Notes: a model not told the origin generated them from the sequence alone. DNA of 64,000 nt from Erythrophleum ivorense (GCA_026724425.1 JAIUCV010001090.1:121701-185700), one strand, 5' to 3'; numbered from the stretch's first letter, positions 12,321-25,439 are shown. Made by a program: numbers and translations.

Positions 12321-14919
12321 CCTCCTCCTTTCTCTCACCTCATATGATCTAGGTGGAGTTCAAGATCCAAAGGATGGAAGCCAAGGAGCTTAAATCTCTA
12401 TCTCTTAGTAAATCTTTCTATTTTGATGTACTATGATGACTAAAATGTAAAAGTAGATATGTAAATGTTATTTTTGAGCCATGACACTTTGAACAAGTAT
12501 AAAACTATGTAAAGTTAGTGTATGTATCAAGAATAGCGTTTAATGAATAGAATTATGTATATTGACCACTTGGGAGCCCACTTATGTATGTATGTTTATG
12601 GAAGTGGCATGGTGAATTTGAGTTGCATGAGGGTTCAAACCTTATGAGAGACTTATTTATGCTATATTTATGCTTTCTAAGTTGCTCAAATGTGTGTGGA
12701 ACCATGGATGACTCATTTGAACTAAAGTTACCTCTTGTTGGGACCAAAATTGCTATAAGCTTGAGCTATAGCAAAGTCTGACCAAATGACCTCTTCTTGA
12801 CTTGAAATTTTTCATGCAAGTAGATCTTGCCTAGAGCTTTTTTGGAAGTCAAAGATCAGGTCATTTTGAGGTCTGTGGAATTTTCTATTATTTTTCAAAG
12901 TTGGTATCAGAATTTCGGATTTGCATTGGTACTGTTCATTTGGTCAGTTGTAAAATTGTGTCATCCGAGAGGCAGACGTGGTCCAATGGCTATGAAATTT
13001 TATAGTTAGAAAATAGGCATTTACAGTGACTTGTAGCAACTAGAAGCACCTTATTTGGAGGTCTGAGCTGAGAGAGATGAATTTTTGAATTTCTGGGACA
13101 GTAGCAGTAGCTTAGCACGACCTGAGTCACTGTTCCATTGAATTTGGGTAGCTAAGCATACTTTCTCTGGTTTGAGTCTATTTTTACATAAATTTAACGT
13201 TCATAGCTTTCCAAATTGGTATTATTTGCATGGATTGGATTTTTGTGAAATTAATTGAACATTTTCGAAGTTCATAGCAGACACTTGCATCAGTACCAGT
13301 AGCTGTCCGAACCTTTACCCCTTTTCGTATGTCAAACACTTTCTGTGTTATGTTTCATGACTTGGAAATATTTTTGGCATAAATTAGACATGAGTGGCTT
13401 TCCAGAATGGCCAAGAATGAATGATTTCAATTTTTCTAGAATTAGTTATGAATTTTGAAACTTCCTATCAGTAAACTGAACTAGTGGCCCAGACAGCAGC
13501 AACCCCAGTGGATTTTCGGATGTCAAATATTTTCCCCTTAATGGTTCATGAGGTAAAATTATTTTTAACATGGGGTAGACATCCAGAGATTTCTGGAATG
13601 GTAAAGTTTGTTGGGTTTTGAAGTTTGTGGATTTAGTTATGAATTTCCAAAATTGTGACAGAAAAACTAAAATTTTGGCCGAAAATAAGAGTGTGAATTT
13701 GATGGTCCCCTTTGAATTCCACGAGTTGTGGGCCAATTTTGGTTATGCAAATGAGTTGTATGTATGTAATTAAATATGAGAACGGGTTGTATGAGCTCAT
13801 ATGGTTCGTGTGACATCGAATGAAATTTTTATACGCGACGTAACGCGAAATAAGGCATTATTTTAATGTCATTTTCTGTTCCCTTTTGTTCAATTGATCA
13901 TGTGAGACTTAGAAATGATCGGAAGCATGCTGGAAATATATGGTGTTACATGGCACAAGGTTTATATTTTGGATTTAGAGCTCTAGTAGCCACTTATGCC
14001 GAGTGCAGGTATGCCAAGTCGCGATGGGAGTCTCTAAACTTGGTTTTTAAGTTCTAGTAACCAACATAGCCATGGTGAGAAGGGTCCAAGTCATGACTAA
14101 GGTTTCTAAACTCTTACTTTAACTTGGAAACCTTGGATTCTCTCATAATAGTGTTATAGGATGGTTTGGTAACACTTATAAGAGGATTTTGCGAGTTAAA
14201 ATTAGTAGTACCAATGAATTAAAGGTCTTTAATTGATAACTAGGATTATTTATGGACTTAAATAGTTATGTTGGTTTGGTTAATCCTCTAATAATATCAA
14301 GGTTCAAATTTTCTCATTTTTTCTTAGTTTAATTAATTATAATGACTTCAAACCTTGATTTATGATAATTAATCATGCAATTAAGCCTAATTACTGTAAT
14401 TAGGAGTTATGGTTGTTACAGAAGCAACTTATGTTTAGGTTCCTTGAATTGAATTTATAATGACCCTAAGAAGTTTAAATGGAGTCAAGAGACCTAGATG
14501 GAATGAGAAAGTGGAGCCAAGATCATAAATTCTAGAGGTTGCTTCATTATGCTCTTATACGGAACTATAACCATGCTATAAGATAAAGTAAGATTGTATA
14601 GAGTTTATGTGAATCTAGAATTGGTTCCAATGATTGAATTGTATTTTATTTAGTGTATCTAGGCCAAGTGAATCAAGATCTCCCCTAGGTGTATATGTGA
14701 GGCTGAGAAGGAGAAGTGGAGAGCAAAGGAAAAAGTTTATGTTCTTGGTATAAGGTAGCTCTTTAACCTTTCTTACATATGTTGGATGTTTAATTGTCAT
14801 TGGATGATTATGTGTATTTTGAACCATAAGATATGTTTATAGCCATTGTTTATATGTTATGATACCATTATGCTTCTTGAAATGGATTTTGAATGCAAAA
14901 TAGCTTGAATAGATATGGT

Positions 14920-15094
14920 TATGCCAAAAGTCCCTTGAAATAGGTAAAAAGAAGCGAAAAGTCCCTAAAAATGGGTGAGACAAAGCCAAAAGTCTCAAGA
15001 AGGAGTGAGACTAAGTCAAAAGTCCTTAAAAGTGGGTGAGACAAATGCAAAAATCCCAAGGAATTGGGTGAGACTAGACCAAAAACCCTTAGAG
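14920..15094 (+). repeat. LTR minisatellite, about 6 units (in A7)
   Basis: Six units with the CAAAAGTC core, the fifth drifted to CAAAAATC and the sixth to CAAAAACC. Lies to the right of the nested B element in A7, at the expected LTR position. Confidence 0.8.
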
Positions 15095-16640
15095 CCTATG
15101 TTTGACAAAGTATGCATTTATATGACATGAGAAAATGTTTACATATGCTTATAAGAGACTTTTATAACATGCTTGTATTTTTTGACATGAAAATGTGCCA
15201 TGTATATATGCTTGAAAGAGTAAAAGAGCTATTGGGAATATTTGAATCTCATTTTCCCCACATTATGTCTAACTATGTCTAGATGAACTTCAAGGAGCAA
15301 GAAATGGGAGCCAAGCCACTTGAAGAGCAAGACTTTGACAATAGAATAGGAAATTATGCATTTTGTTGTCTAAGTTTGTAACTGTATGATGTATATGTGA
15401 TGTAAACGCTTTAGCATGTGTAAATGTATGTAATCATAATGTATGAATCAATCTTGGAGTTAAATGAATGAATATGTGAGAGTTTGACATCTTTATGTCT
15501 CAATGCACTTGTGTATAATGACAATTAGGAAGGTGGTTTTGAGTTCTATGATGTTTTGGACCATTTGAAAAGCTTTTATATGCTGCATTTATGCTTTGGG
15601 ACGTGTTCAAGTGGTTATGAAATGGCTAGAAAGTCATTTGATACCATTTGACCAAATTATGGTTGCAAAATGTGACATAATCTTGAGCTGAACCACAAGC
15701 TGACCAAATGGGCGATTTGATGCATGAATTTTGGCATGAATATAGGTCTTATCTAGAACTTTTCACAGAGCTAAAGAGCACTATTTTTGGAACTTTAGAA
15801 AATTTATTATGAATTTTCAAAGTTAGCCAAATTATTCAAAATTGCCTACGTCACTGTTCATATAGTCAGTTTTCATTTTTGGGTCATTTAGGGGACAAAT
15901 GAAGTCTAATGCTCATAAAATTTTACAAGAATATAGGTGACTTTATAAGGTTTCAAGGACCACCAAGTTTGCATGAAAACAAGTTGTATAGAGAGAATTA
16001 TGAATTTTTGAAGTTAAAGGTCTGGTGGTGTCTGAATACTGTAGTAGCTTCTAATATGCAATGAATTTAGTAGGTCAAATGAACTTATATGCCCTTGAAA
16101 CTATTACATTAATTAGACCTCCTCTTAAGCTTTCCATAGCCACCGAACGCATCCCATTTGGAGCTCTATAGAGGGAGATATCAATTTTTAAAATTTTAGA
16201 CCTGATGTACTATTTCATTAAATTTCTCAGATCAAACATGGTTGTTTTGATCTAAAATTTTTATGGTAGTTAGAGGACATCCTGAGCTTTCCAGAATTGT
16301 AAAATTTGATTGATTTGGATTTTTCTAGAATTAATTGTGATTTTCCAAAATTTATATCATATTATGGATTTAAGGAAAGTGCAAGTTTGGTCTTGAATTT
16401 GTGTTGCCCATTCCAAACTAGAAATAGAAGCTTTGAATTGTGATGTTTTTGGTCCATTAAATATATTATGGATGGAAGAAAATGTTGGTAAGGCCAAATG
16501 ATCCATATGATTAAAATTGAATTATTTTGGCTTATAATAATGGTTATCTTCATTGCTAAAAGCGTGGTTTTCATGAAATTGGATTCTTTATGGCATTAAG
16601 ATGTAAATTATGAGTTACCTTCATATGGTGTGACATTAAA

Positions 16641-17220
16641 CATAATAGTTCTCCCTTAACCTAAAAGAAAAGTTTGTGTCAGAAGAACTAAGCATAATAG
16701 TTTTACCTTAGCCTAAAGCAAAGAGCCTAAACCAAACTGCATGCATGATACAGCCATATTTGAGTTTATGTTATGAAGTGTCATGGTATTTTATGATGTT
16801 CTATGATATTTTGACCATGCATGTTTGTATCTCCTTACTTGAGTAATCATGTGTGTATATCAAAATTGGTAAAGTATTGCTACTAAATTTTTTTTCCAAA
16901 ATCTCACCTTATTTCCCTTGTTCCCATTAACCCAATGCTAGGTTAAGCAATTAATAAAGACAAAGGCAAGGAAACACCATCCTGAGATCAAGAAATGTTA
17001 CTAAAGAACATGTTTTCACCATGATATCTATGATTGTATTTAAAAAGTATAATGGTATCAAGTGATGTATTGAATTTAATTTGATGTATGAGGTTTAATA
17101 GTATATTATGAAGTAAAATTTATATTGAATATGTTTGAGGTTGGGATGAGAATACAAGTTATATGTTAAAATTAGTTAATGATATGTGATATATTGTAAT
17201 ATGGGAAAGCATTGAGTTGG
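16641..17220 (+). mobile_element. family D LTR remnant (D0), right piece
   Basis: Resumes the sequence interrupted at 3260. With the A insertion removed, three imperfect roughly 50-bp tandem units (tagttctcccttaacctaaa-like, at 3213, 16646 and about 16695) become adjacent. Further on, ctaaattttttttccaaaatctcacc (about 16884-16909, broken here by drift) and aatgctaggttaagc (16933-16947) match the equivalent module of D1 near 33570-33615. It ends where the B element starts at 17221. Non-coding. Confidence 0.45.
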
Positions 17221-19022
17221 TGTAACATCTAAAATTTAATTAAATGAGATTAGTGAGAATTGAGAATTTAATTTGGGAAAAATAAGGAATTATTATGAGA
17301 AATTCAAAAAATTGGACTTTCTAAAGAAAATGATTATTTTGGATATTTTTAGGCAAATAATTATTACTTGACAATTTTTTTATGAAAAATAAAATATTAT
17401 TATGGATTTGAATTTAATTGGGTTATATTTTAATTAGAGCTCCATAATTAATTTTATTATACTCAGAATAAATTGTAGAAGCCCCATTTAAATTTTATTA
17501 AGGACCCAACTCAATTGGGCTTATCTGACTAGAACCTAACTATTAAAGACAAGACCCACTTGGACGAAAATGCCCTTAGGCCAACCCTTCTACCACAAAA
17601 CTCTAATATTAGTGTAGCCACTCCATTTATTCTACAGAAAACATTTAGTCCACCAAAGGAGAAAGAATTTTCACACATAGAGGGAGACGCTAGAGTTCTT
17701 TATCATCTTGGCTCCAATCTGCACACTTATAGGGAGATTTAGCCAAGGTAAGTTACACAAACTCATCTTTCTCTTCATTTTTATCCAATTATTTTTTTGT
17801 TTAGTGGATTTTCATCCTAACCTTAAATTTGAAAATGGGTGTTTTGGTATTTTCTTGCATGATTTATAGAGCTTAAGGCTAGAGGAACTATTAGATAACT
17901 ATTTCCCTCTATTTTGAAGTGTGAGTGTGTTGAAACTTGACCCCTACGACTAATTTTTGTGTTGGGTTCTATTAATATGCGAAATTCTAGGAAATTAGTG
18001 TGACCCATTGTAATTTCTAAGTTTGAAAGGAGGTTGGATTTTGGTTGATTTAGGACCCTTAGGGTGTTATGGCATTTGTTAGTAACTCTTAAGAATTTGG
18101 CAACCAAGTAAGGTAAACAAGGGTTTTAATTCCATGTATATCTTTATGTTAATTTTATAATTGTTGCACATGTATGTTTTCCATGGTAAATGATTAGTTT
18201 GATTGCTTGTTGTTGTTGGACTGTGATTATGTCCTTATGTGGAGCTGTAATCATACTCCCACTTATGCATTGTACCATGATCGTGCATTGAGTTGTGATC
18301 ATATGCATTAGAATGCACTAAGCCATGATCATGCCCAATAAGGATTTGGTGTTATGATCATGCCCTTTCTCTCTATTTTTGGCCATTAACATATTGTATG
18401 TGATTGCTAATTTGGGATAGTAGTTACTAGTAGTTAAACTTGCTAATTTGTTGATTTACTTGTTATGCTTCTTGTAATGTTTGATTTTCATTAAATGACG
18501 AAAATAGGTGTATTTTCAAAGCAAGTCCCCTAAAATGAATTAGTTAAGGACTTGAAAAATTTGAGTAATATTTTAGACTCTAAAAAATAAGAATTTTAGG
18601 CTCAGATGGAAAGAAAAATGGAGTTAGAATGAAGAAACGAAATTTAATGAAAAATTTATGAAACGTAATAGTATTTTTGTGATTTTAAAAAATTTTGAAA
18701 TTCATATAGGAGGACTTTTTAAATGAAAGTTTTGAGTTCTCTGGGGTTTTCAAAGGCCCTGAAAATCATGGGAAGTCCTGAGACAGTTAAAACCCCTTCG
18801 ATGGATGTTTTCTAACGTTAGTGTACCCAAACATTGACAGATTTATTTGGAAAAATTTTAGCTCTGATTTGAGTGATTCTAAAGGCATTTTACTAAATTG
18901 GCAGCCTAAATTTTATAATGGAAAAGATGGTTCTAAAAAAGGAGCTAAAACGAATTAGAAACAAAAATGCCAAGAATGAAGGGCAAAATAGAAATTTTTG
19001 AAAAGTCTTTATCCCTCCCTCC

Positions 19023-19030
19023 TATAAATA
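19023..19030 (+). promoter_or_regulatory. LTR promoter TATA box (A2)
   Basis: TATAAATA in the context cctataaatagatggcgccc, about 550 bp into the LTR. A TATA element at the same LTR position occurs in A10 (48209), A8 (about 51997), A12 (57750) and, inverted, A4 (45719-45728). In A2, A10 and A12 it is followed by a GGCGCCCC or GGTGCCCC string. Probable RNA polymerase II start region of the retrotransposon. Confidence 0.6.
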
Positions 19031-19090
19031 GATGGCGCCCCACTCTCCCATTCATTTAGCTTCATATGTTTCTACCCTAAACCAGAGAAA

Positions 19091-19098
19091 AAACCCTA
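19091..19098 (+). promoter_or_regulatory. telo-box-like AAACCCTA in LTR leader (A2)
   Basis: AAACCCTA lies about 68 bp downstream of the TATA box. A10 has AAACCCTAA at 48280-48288 and A12 has the reverse-strand form TAGGGTTT at 57823-57830, each 65-73 bp from its TATA box. Plant telo-boxes in 5' leaders are known from growth-related genes; whether this LTR uses one is inference. Confidence 0.45.
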
Positions 19099-20354
19099 GG
19101 AGAGTGGAACATAAGAGAAAGAGAAAGAGGAGGAGAAATCAAAGGCTAAAAGTATAGATTTTTGGTAGTTTTTCATGCTCTTTCCTTTGCAAATCTCTTC
19201 TTCTCCATTTCCTTTTCTTTCCTATAATTATATTGAAGTATATGGATATGTTTTAAGGGAGAAATTAAGAGAAAAATTCGGATTTGAAGAGAGGAGGCCA
19301 AAGAAGGGAAGATTTAAGTGAGAAAACAAAGAGAAACAAGGTAATTTCTCCTTCCATGATTGCTACCCCTTACTCCTCTTCTTTCCATGATTCGCCCCAC
19401 TCAAGAAGTAATAGGAGGGCTTAGGTTTTAGGTAGAACCAAGGGTGAATCTTAGGAAAAAGAGTGTGAAGAATAAGAATATACAAAGGGAATTAACAAAT
19501 AACCATGGAAATTCAAGATAAAAATTTTAGGGTTTCATGTGCTCTTTGTAAAATCTGACTTGATACCTTAATTTTTATGCCTAAATGAAAGTTTAAATCA
19601 GCTCCTAAGATCCCTAGAAGTCTCCCCATGTGCTTCCTTTATCAAGAAAATAAAGCAAAGTCCATGGAGGCCAAACTTCTTCATTGTCTCGGCCAAGAAG
19701 GGTTTGGATACCTAGGGAGAGTTTTAAAATTTTCTAAACCCATTTTTGAGTCATATATGATGAATGAAAATGAGGGGAAGCCTTGGAAAAAATTTAGGAA
19801 GCCTAGAGAATGAATTGGTGCCTTATGTTCCATAATATGACCTAAAAAAGTAACATGTAGTTAGGCTCTTTATTTTAATTGTGTGATGACTCCAAGAGGT
19901 TTAAAAGAAGTCAAGAATCATATATGAAAGGAAAGAATGGAGCCTAGAATTTATTTGATGGGTGTTGCTTCATTAGGTGCATTCTTGGAACCATAAAAGG
20001 GTTTAGTAGATAAAGTTAGTGTTTAAGGAAGATGTGTGACCTTAGAATTAATTCTATGAACCTAATTGGCTTCCATAAATTGTATTTAGGCCAAGAGAAA
20101 TCATTCCCACACCTTTGTGAGTGTGAGGCCGAGGAAGGGAGAGTAAATTCAAGAGAAAAAGTGTGTGGTTGCATCCAATGTAGCTCACTCCTCCTTCTCT
20201 CATACATGAATGTTTGCTTGGCTTATCTTTGAATGTGTGTATGTGTATTTTAAGCCATGAAAAGTATTTTAGCATGAATTTTATTCCATGGTACCATGAT
20301 ATTACATTATACTTTCATATGATGTTTATTATGTGTGCTTGGGTTTGCTTGAGT

Positions 20355-20540
20355 GTGGTGAAACCAAGAACTCTTAGTCATGGTGAGGATGAGCTAAGAA
20401 CCCTTAAAGTTGGTTAAGACAAAGTAAAGAGTCTCCCAAAAGTGAGGTTGACTCCCAAGAGTAAGGTTGAGTTAAAAACCTCTTAAAGAAATGGGTGAGG
20501 CAAGTGCATAATACATAAGTGAATGGGTGAGGCTAATCCA
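20355..20540 (+). repeat. LTR minisatellite, about 6-7 units (in A2)
   Basis: Divergent subtype: the core is often CAAGAACYCTTAG or CCCAAGAGT instead of CAAAAGTC, while GGTGAGG starts most units. The A3, A8, A10 and A12 copies share this subtype, marking them as a subfamily distinct from A1, A4, A5 and A7. Confidence 0.75.
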
Positions 20541-23500
20541 CTTACTTAACAAGCCTATGTATGCTATGTATGACTTGCTCAAATGTTAAAAATGTCTCTT
20601 GAATGATTGCACATGCCAACATGCCCATACATGCATTTGTAAGACTTGTTTTGCATCTTTTATATGTGATTGAAAGGGAGATGAGCTATTGGAATTTTTT
20701 GAATCTCATCCCTCCTCTCCAATGTTCTAACATATTAGGTGGACCATGTGGACAAGGCAATGAGAGCCCACACCTTGCGAGATGAAAGTATGACATTAAA
20801 GTGCATGTAATTTGTTTCTTTAAGGCCATATAAGTGGCAAATGTTGTAACCTATTATTGTGTATGACCTATGACCTCTTGAGCATGTGTAATTATGTTAA
20901 TATGTTATGTATAAATGAGAAATTATGTTATGTGAATACTAGAATGTAAATTGAGCATGTAATGACAAATTTAGCTTCTTAAAGGCTTGATGCATTAGTG
21001 TATAAATGTAAGTGGAATGGCCAAATTGAGATGCATGAGGTTTGCAACTACTTGGGTAATTCATACAAGTCATATTCATACTTTTAAACTTGCCCAAGAG
21101 ATGGGAAACATTAAAGGAAATTATTTGGACACATTTGGTATTTCATATGGAGCAAAATTGACTATATTGGAAACCTATACTACTTTTTATCCAAATAAAC
21201 TCTTCTTGATCTGAGATTTGGCATACATTTATAGCTTGTTAAGAGCTTTTTGGGGAGTTAAAGTGCAGAATTTTTGGAGGTCAATGGAATATTTGATGAA
21301 TTTTCAAAGTTGAGAAATTTTCTGAAATTGGTTTAGGGTACTATTCACTCAGGTCCAAAATTAAATTCTGTCACTCATAGGGCTAATGATGTTCAATTGC
21401 CACAAAATTTTAGAGGGAGAAATTGGACCTTCCCAATGACTTGTGCTAACTAGAAGCACTTTAATTGGATGCCTAGAGAGGGAGATATAAATTTTTGAAG
21501 TTTCTATCTAGTATCAGACATTCAGACAGACCTAGGTTACTATTTGATTGGTTTTTGAGGCTTGGATGTGCCTAGACTAGTTTGAAGTTATTTTTTCCCT
21601 TTTTTTCCTCTAGCTAACACCCATAGCTTTCCAGATTGGTATCATTTGCATGAATTGAATTTTTTTGGAATTAATTGGACATTTTTGGAAATTTATGACA
21701 GAAATTTGTATCAGTACCAATAGCTAGTCAGATCTCTACACTTTTTTGAATGTGAAATGTCTTCTGTGTGATATTTCATGGCCTGGAAATGTTTTTAGCA
21801 TAAAGTAGACATCTGTAGCTTTCTAGAATGGTAAAGAATGCATAATTTTGATTTTTTTAGAATTAGTTATGATTTTCCAAAGTTTGTGACAGAAAAGGAA
21901 AAATTCTAGCTGAGGTAGCAACTATGAAATTTATGTATTCCCTTGCCTTTCATGAGTTGTAGGCCACTTTTGGGGATGGAAATGAGTTGTATCTATGTAA
22001 TTAAATATGAGGATGGGATATATGAGCTCACATGGTCCACGGGACACCGAATGAAAAATTTATACACTACGCAACGCTAAAATTCTTATTATTTTAGTTT
22101 CTTTTTCTTGCCTCCTATGTGAGATGCATTCTTTAAGGTATGAGAATAGCATGAAATGAGCTAAGAAATTATGGTGGTACACTTTTAATATTTATCTATA
22201 TGAAATGCATTCATGCTGATTAATTTGCACATATAAATAGAATTTTCTCTTGATTACTGAGATTCACATCTCACCCCTATTATGGGCTAACAATTTCAGG
22301 TGAAGTCTTTAGTTAAGGAAAAAAAGAAACTAGTGAATGGCCATCCCTAATCTAAGGCCTTGTATGAAACTTTTGCACTTGGACATTTGATTTGTGTAGA
22401 TGTTGACTTTTTGTAATTTATTTTGTATAGCATCATGATGTATCTATATTGCCGAGTGTAGGTATTTTGATGTTTTGTAACTTGAGATGAACTCGTGGGA
22501 CTAAGCTTTAAGTTATATTAAATTTAATGAATTCAATTGTAATTAGATATGCATGTATAAAAGATATCTTTATCATTTAATGAATATGGTTATGCTATAT
22601 TCTTATTAGTAGTTTTGTTGCTGTCATTGACTGTATTGCTATCATACATCATTAATTTTAAGGATTAATATTTGTGTATAGACAAAAGTTGGTATGGCAT
22701 TATGTGGAGGTAGCCTTAGAAATGGGTTGGTTGTTTTGGTCATGAAGAAAATGCATTGGTCCATCGTTTAGGTGCATTTTGGTTCATTTGCTATCATAGG
22801 CCCCTTATGTGCGACATCAGGAAGTGTTGTAGTCATGTCTTGAATTTGGAAATGTGTCAAGGTTTTAAGGCTATGGACAAGTCTAATTAGTCAATTGAAT
22901 TTTTCTCACAAAGGTTTGAGGACGTTAGTTAGTGTAGTAGGGATTTTGGGTTGCTACTTGGGATTATATCTTGCCTTACTATCATAAATGAGTTATGTGC
23001 TGGTATGGTATGAAATTTAGTTGGTGTAGTGAGCTTTTGAGTCCTTGGATTATGAAAGTTAATTGGTTGAAGATTATAAAGGTTATCATCTTAAAAGTTT
23101 TTCATTTTAGCTATAGAAAAATCTTAGAAAGGAATTTGGTAAGCAAACAGGTTAGTTCATGTATCCTAAGGTTTGGATGACAATCAGAATTTAAGTTGCA
23201 GCCCAAATCCATTGAGTCACTACTAGAGCGTAGAGGGTACCAAAGATGGAAAACACCATGGCACAAGAGGTTTGGTCGTGGTGCAAATTGAGGGAGATAT
23301 AGGAGATGTGCTTTAACACCCCAAAATTTATTTAAGGTATTAATCATGAGTTTAGGTTAATTAAGAATAATTAATATGGAATAATTGGATAAGTTAAGTA
23401 AATAGAAATTTTGGAGAGATAAATTATTAATATGAGTTTGAAATTTAATTAGGATAGGAACTTCATCTAGGCCCAAATTAATGTAGGAGATCATGATAAG

Positions 23501-24816
23501 AGACTAATGGAGGCCCAATAAGTTAGGTGTAGACCCAATCTGATTCAATGTGATAGAGACCCAAGATCCACCTTTTATAGGCTCTTATAATTGGCCTAAC
23601 AACTTTTGTGCAGACCTAAAACCTTTGAGCTCTTAAAACTTAGTCAGACCCAATAAAAATTCTGCAGCCTAACACATTAAAGCTGGCCTAATAAGGTTTA
23701 AATCAGAACCCATTTGCCATTAGACCCTTGGGTCAGCCCATGACCCATATTAGACCCAATTTCAACCCAACTAAAACCCTAAACACTTCAGCCCCTTCCC
23801 CATTTTGCTGAAACACAAAAGAGAAATTCAGAGGTTTGAAGGGAGGCTAGGGCGTGGGGCAAGAAATCCATCATTTTCCACTTCTAAAGCAAGATTCAAC
23901 TAAGGTAATAGTTATATAACTTAATGCCCTTCTCTTTCTCTTCATTTTGGCCTAATTAGTTTTTCATTTGGAATATTTTTACCATACCCAAAATTTGAAA
24001 TGTGGTTGTTTAGGATTTTCTTGGTGAAATTTTGTAGGTTAGGGCTAAGGGTGTTATTAGGTAAGTATAAGCTCTCCATTTTGATGCTTTCTTTGCTAGT
24101 TTGAGACCCCTATAACTGATTTATAATATGGGTATTGTTTCTGTGCGAACTTACTTAGAATTCGAGGTGTTATTATGAGGTTTCTGGGGTAGGAGCAACC
24201 GAATCCGAATTTAGTTTTAGTGGTGATTGGGTAAGTGTTTTTGAGTAGTCCTATATAGCTTAACCTTTTTTTTTAGTGATGGGTTTGCTTATACAAATTG
24301 TGATTAGGGATAGTAATGACTTGGTTTTGTGTCCATAGGCTAAAGTAATGTTCAATTGGCTCTTAGAGGATTGGCTACAAGTGAGGTAACTGGGACTATA
24401 TTAATTCCATGCATATATCTATTTTAATTTCATATTTGCTGTGCATGAATGATTTGAAATGCTGAATGAATTGGTTGGCTATCTATTGTATTATGATTGG
24501 ACCTTGTGAGTTCATGGTGGAGCTGTGGTGTGGCTGCCACCCGTGCATGTGCTTCGATCGGGCACCGAGTTATGATCAAACCCCAGATGCATTGAGCCCT
24601 GGTTATGCTCAATGGGGAGTAGGTGCCATGGACGAGCCTCTCCTAGTGTTATTGGCCTTTAACATGTGGAAATATGATTGCTAGTATGGGATAGTAATCA
24701 TGATAGCCTAATTGTTTCATTTACTGATATGACTGGTATATTTTCTGATACTGATATGAAATCATGTATATATGTTAATTAAATTAGAATATATGATGGA
24801 ATTTGCCTTGATTACT

Positions 24817-24864
24817 GAGATTTGCATCTCACCCCATTTCATAGGCTAAATATCTCAGGTGAAG
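24817..24864 (+). other. shared LTR module: hairpin plus acceptor-like site (B2)
   Basis: GAGAT, loop ttgc, ATCTC, then accccatttcataggctaaa and ctcag|gtgaag. The equivalent in B3 (22258-22305) has a better branch-point match (gggctaac) and tttcag|gtgaag, in B6 it is at 63546-63596, and inverted copies are at about 28140-28180 and 42190-42240. Related text follows the hairpin of family A and occurs in D. It could be an RNA-structure element or the 3' end of an LTR-internal intron. Confidence 0.5.
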
Positions 24865-25439
24865 GTTTTTCGGGTAAGGATAAGGGCAAACAAATGGATG
24901 AACATCCATGAGCTGAGGCCTGGTGTGGGGAGCTACACTTGGTCTGAGTGGAGTAGAGTAGATGCTAATTTTGTTAACCTTTGTATAGCATCATCATGTA
25001 TCTATATTGCCAAGTGTAAGAGTTTGTATTTTCATAACATAGGATGTAACCATTTAGAAATAGGCTTTATATTAGTTGTTGATGGATGTATGAGTTTATG
25101 ACACTTATTATGGTTTGTAAATATGTGTTTTATCTGACTATTTAAGTAATGAAATCATGTGATATATTGATTGTGGATTTGAGCTAGCGATGCATGAATT
25201 ATCTGATGAAAACATGATTGAATTACCATTGTAAAAAATTTATAAATTTGTTGATATAAGTCCAATGAATGAGTAGGAGAATCCACCTTTAAATATGGGA
25301 TGGGTAATGATATAATAGATGGGGCAAATTAGCTAGATAGATGCTATTAGAATTTCATAACAAGTGGGAAAGTGGCCCTAGAGAGCCCCTGAATAGAGAA
25401 TGGAGAGTATGAGATAAGATTTTTAAAGTTGTAGGATCA

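Larger units (their letters stand above)
10123..13950 (+). mobile_element. family A solo LTR (A1), complete
   Basis: Uninterrupted 3828-bp LTR beginning TGTAATGTCTGG and ending GGTGTTACA. The TSD tggca is perfect (10118-10122 and 13951-13955). It is a good reference copy for the family, in this order: conserved 5' block with gttgacttaaactttgac (10460-10480), purine-rich leader (10740-11000), AG|GTAG donor-like sites (10981, 11817), minisatellite (11985-12165), hairpin (12302-12320), and tail blocks around tttcaaagttgg (12892) and gagttgtatgtatgtaatta (13754). Its left TSD copy coincides with the right TSD copy of C1. No coding region. Confidence 0.92.
4628..14420 (+). mobile_element. family B solo LTR (B1) with three nested guests
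   Basis: Starts TGTAACACCTG at 4628 and ends GGTTGTTACA at 14420. The flanks are aaagc (4623-4627) and gaagc (14421-14425), a TSD with one transition. Without the MITE (4989-5567), the C element (7635-10117) and the A element (10123-13950), the remaining segments sum to about 2.89 kb, nearly the length of the uninterrupted B copy at 23312-26140. That agreement supports the whole nesting model. Key family blocks are a hairpin-like gagattatatatctcaccc (6799-6818) and the degraded CpG-rich motif array (about 7360-7630). No coding sequence. Confidence 0.85.
3261..16635 (+). mobile_element. family A solo LTR (A7) carrying a nested B element
   Basis: Starts TGTAATATCTAG at 3261 and ends TGGTGTGACA at 16635. 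It is flanked by a perfect 5-bp duplication ttaaa (3256-3260 and 16636-16640). Its own sequence is 3261-4627 plus 14426-16635, about 3.58 kb, in line with other A LTRs. The B element at 4628-14420 interrupts it between acataaa and gaagcaactta; the uninterrupted form of this site is visible at 583-605. No primer-binding site, pol or second LTR is present, so it is a solo LTR left by recombination between two LTRs. The family identity (Del/Tekay-type Ty3/Gypsy) comes from the copy at 34659-38206. Confidence 0.85.
18473..22181 (+). mobile_element. family A solo LTR (A2)
   Basis: A 3709-bp LTR from TGTAATGTTTG to TGGTGGTACA. The TSD is cttct (18468-18472) and ctttt (22182-22186), one C/T change apart. 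It retains the clearest promoter of the family (TATAAATA at 19023) and a telo-box at 19091. Joining the flanks across it restores a B sequence collinear with 6700-6760 in B1 (...gcttct/taatat...gattaatttgcac). No open frame of interest. Confidence 0.85.

Noticed and set aside
7635..13950. C1 plus A1 as one large element with TSD tggca
   Set aside because: A third tggca lies exactly between them and A1 has the standard family start, so two successive insertions explain the data better.
20032..20275. Several overlapping short frames at 20032-20275 and similar ones at 29529-29772 and 49221-49421
   Set aside because: They recur because the A2, A3 and A10 LTRs share that stretch, but the frames are shifted or interrupted between copies, with no sign of protein-level conservation.
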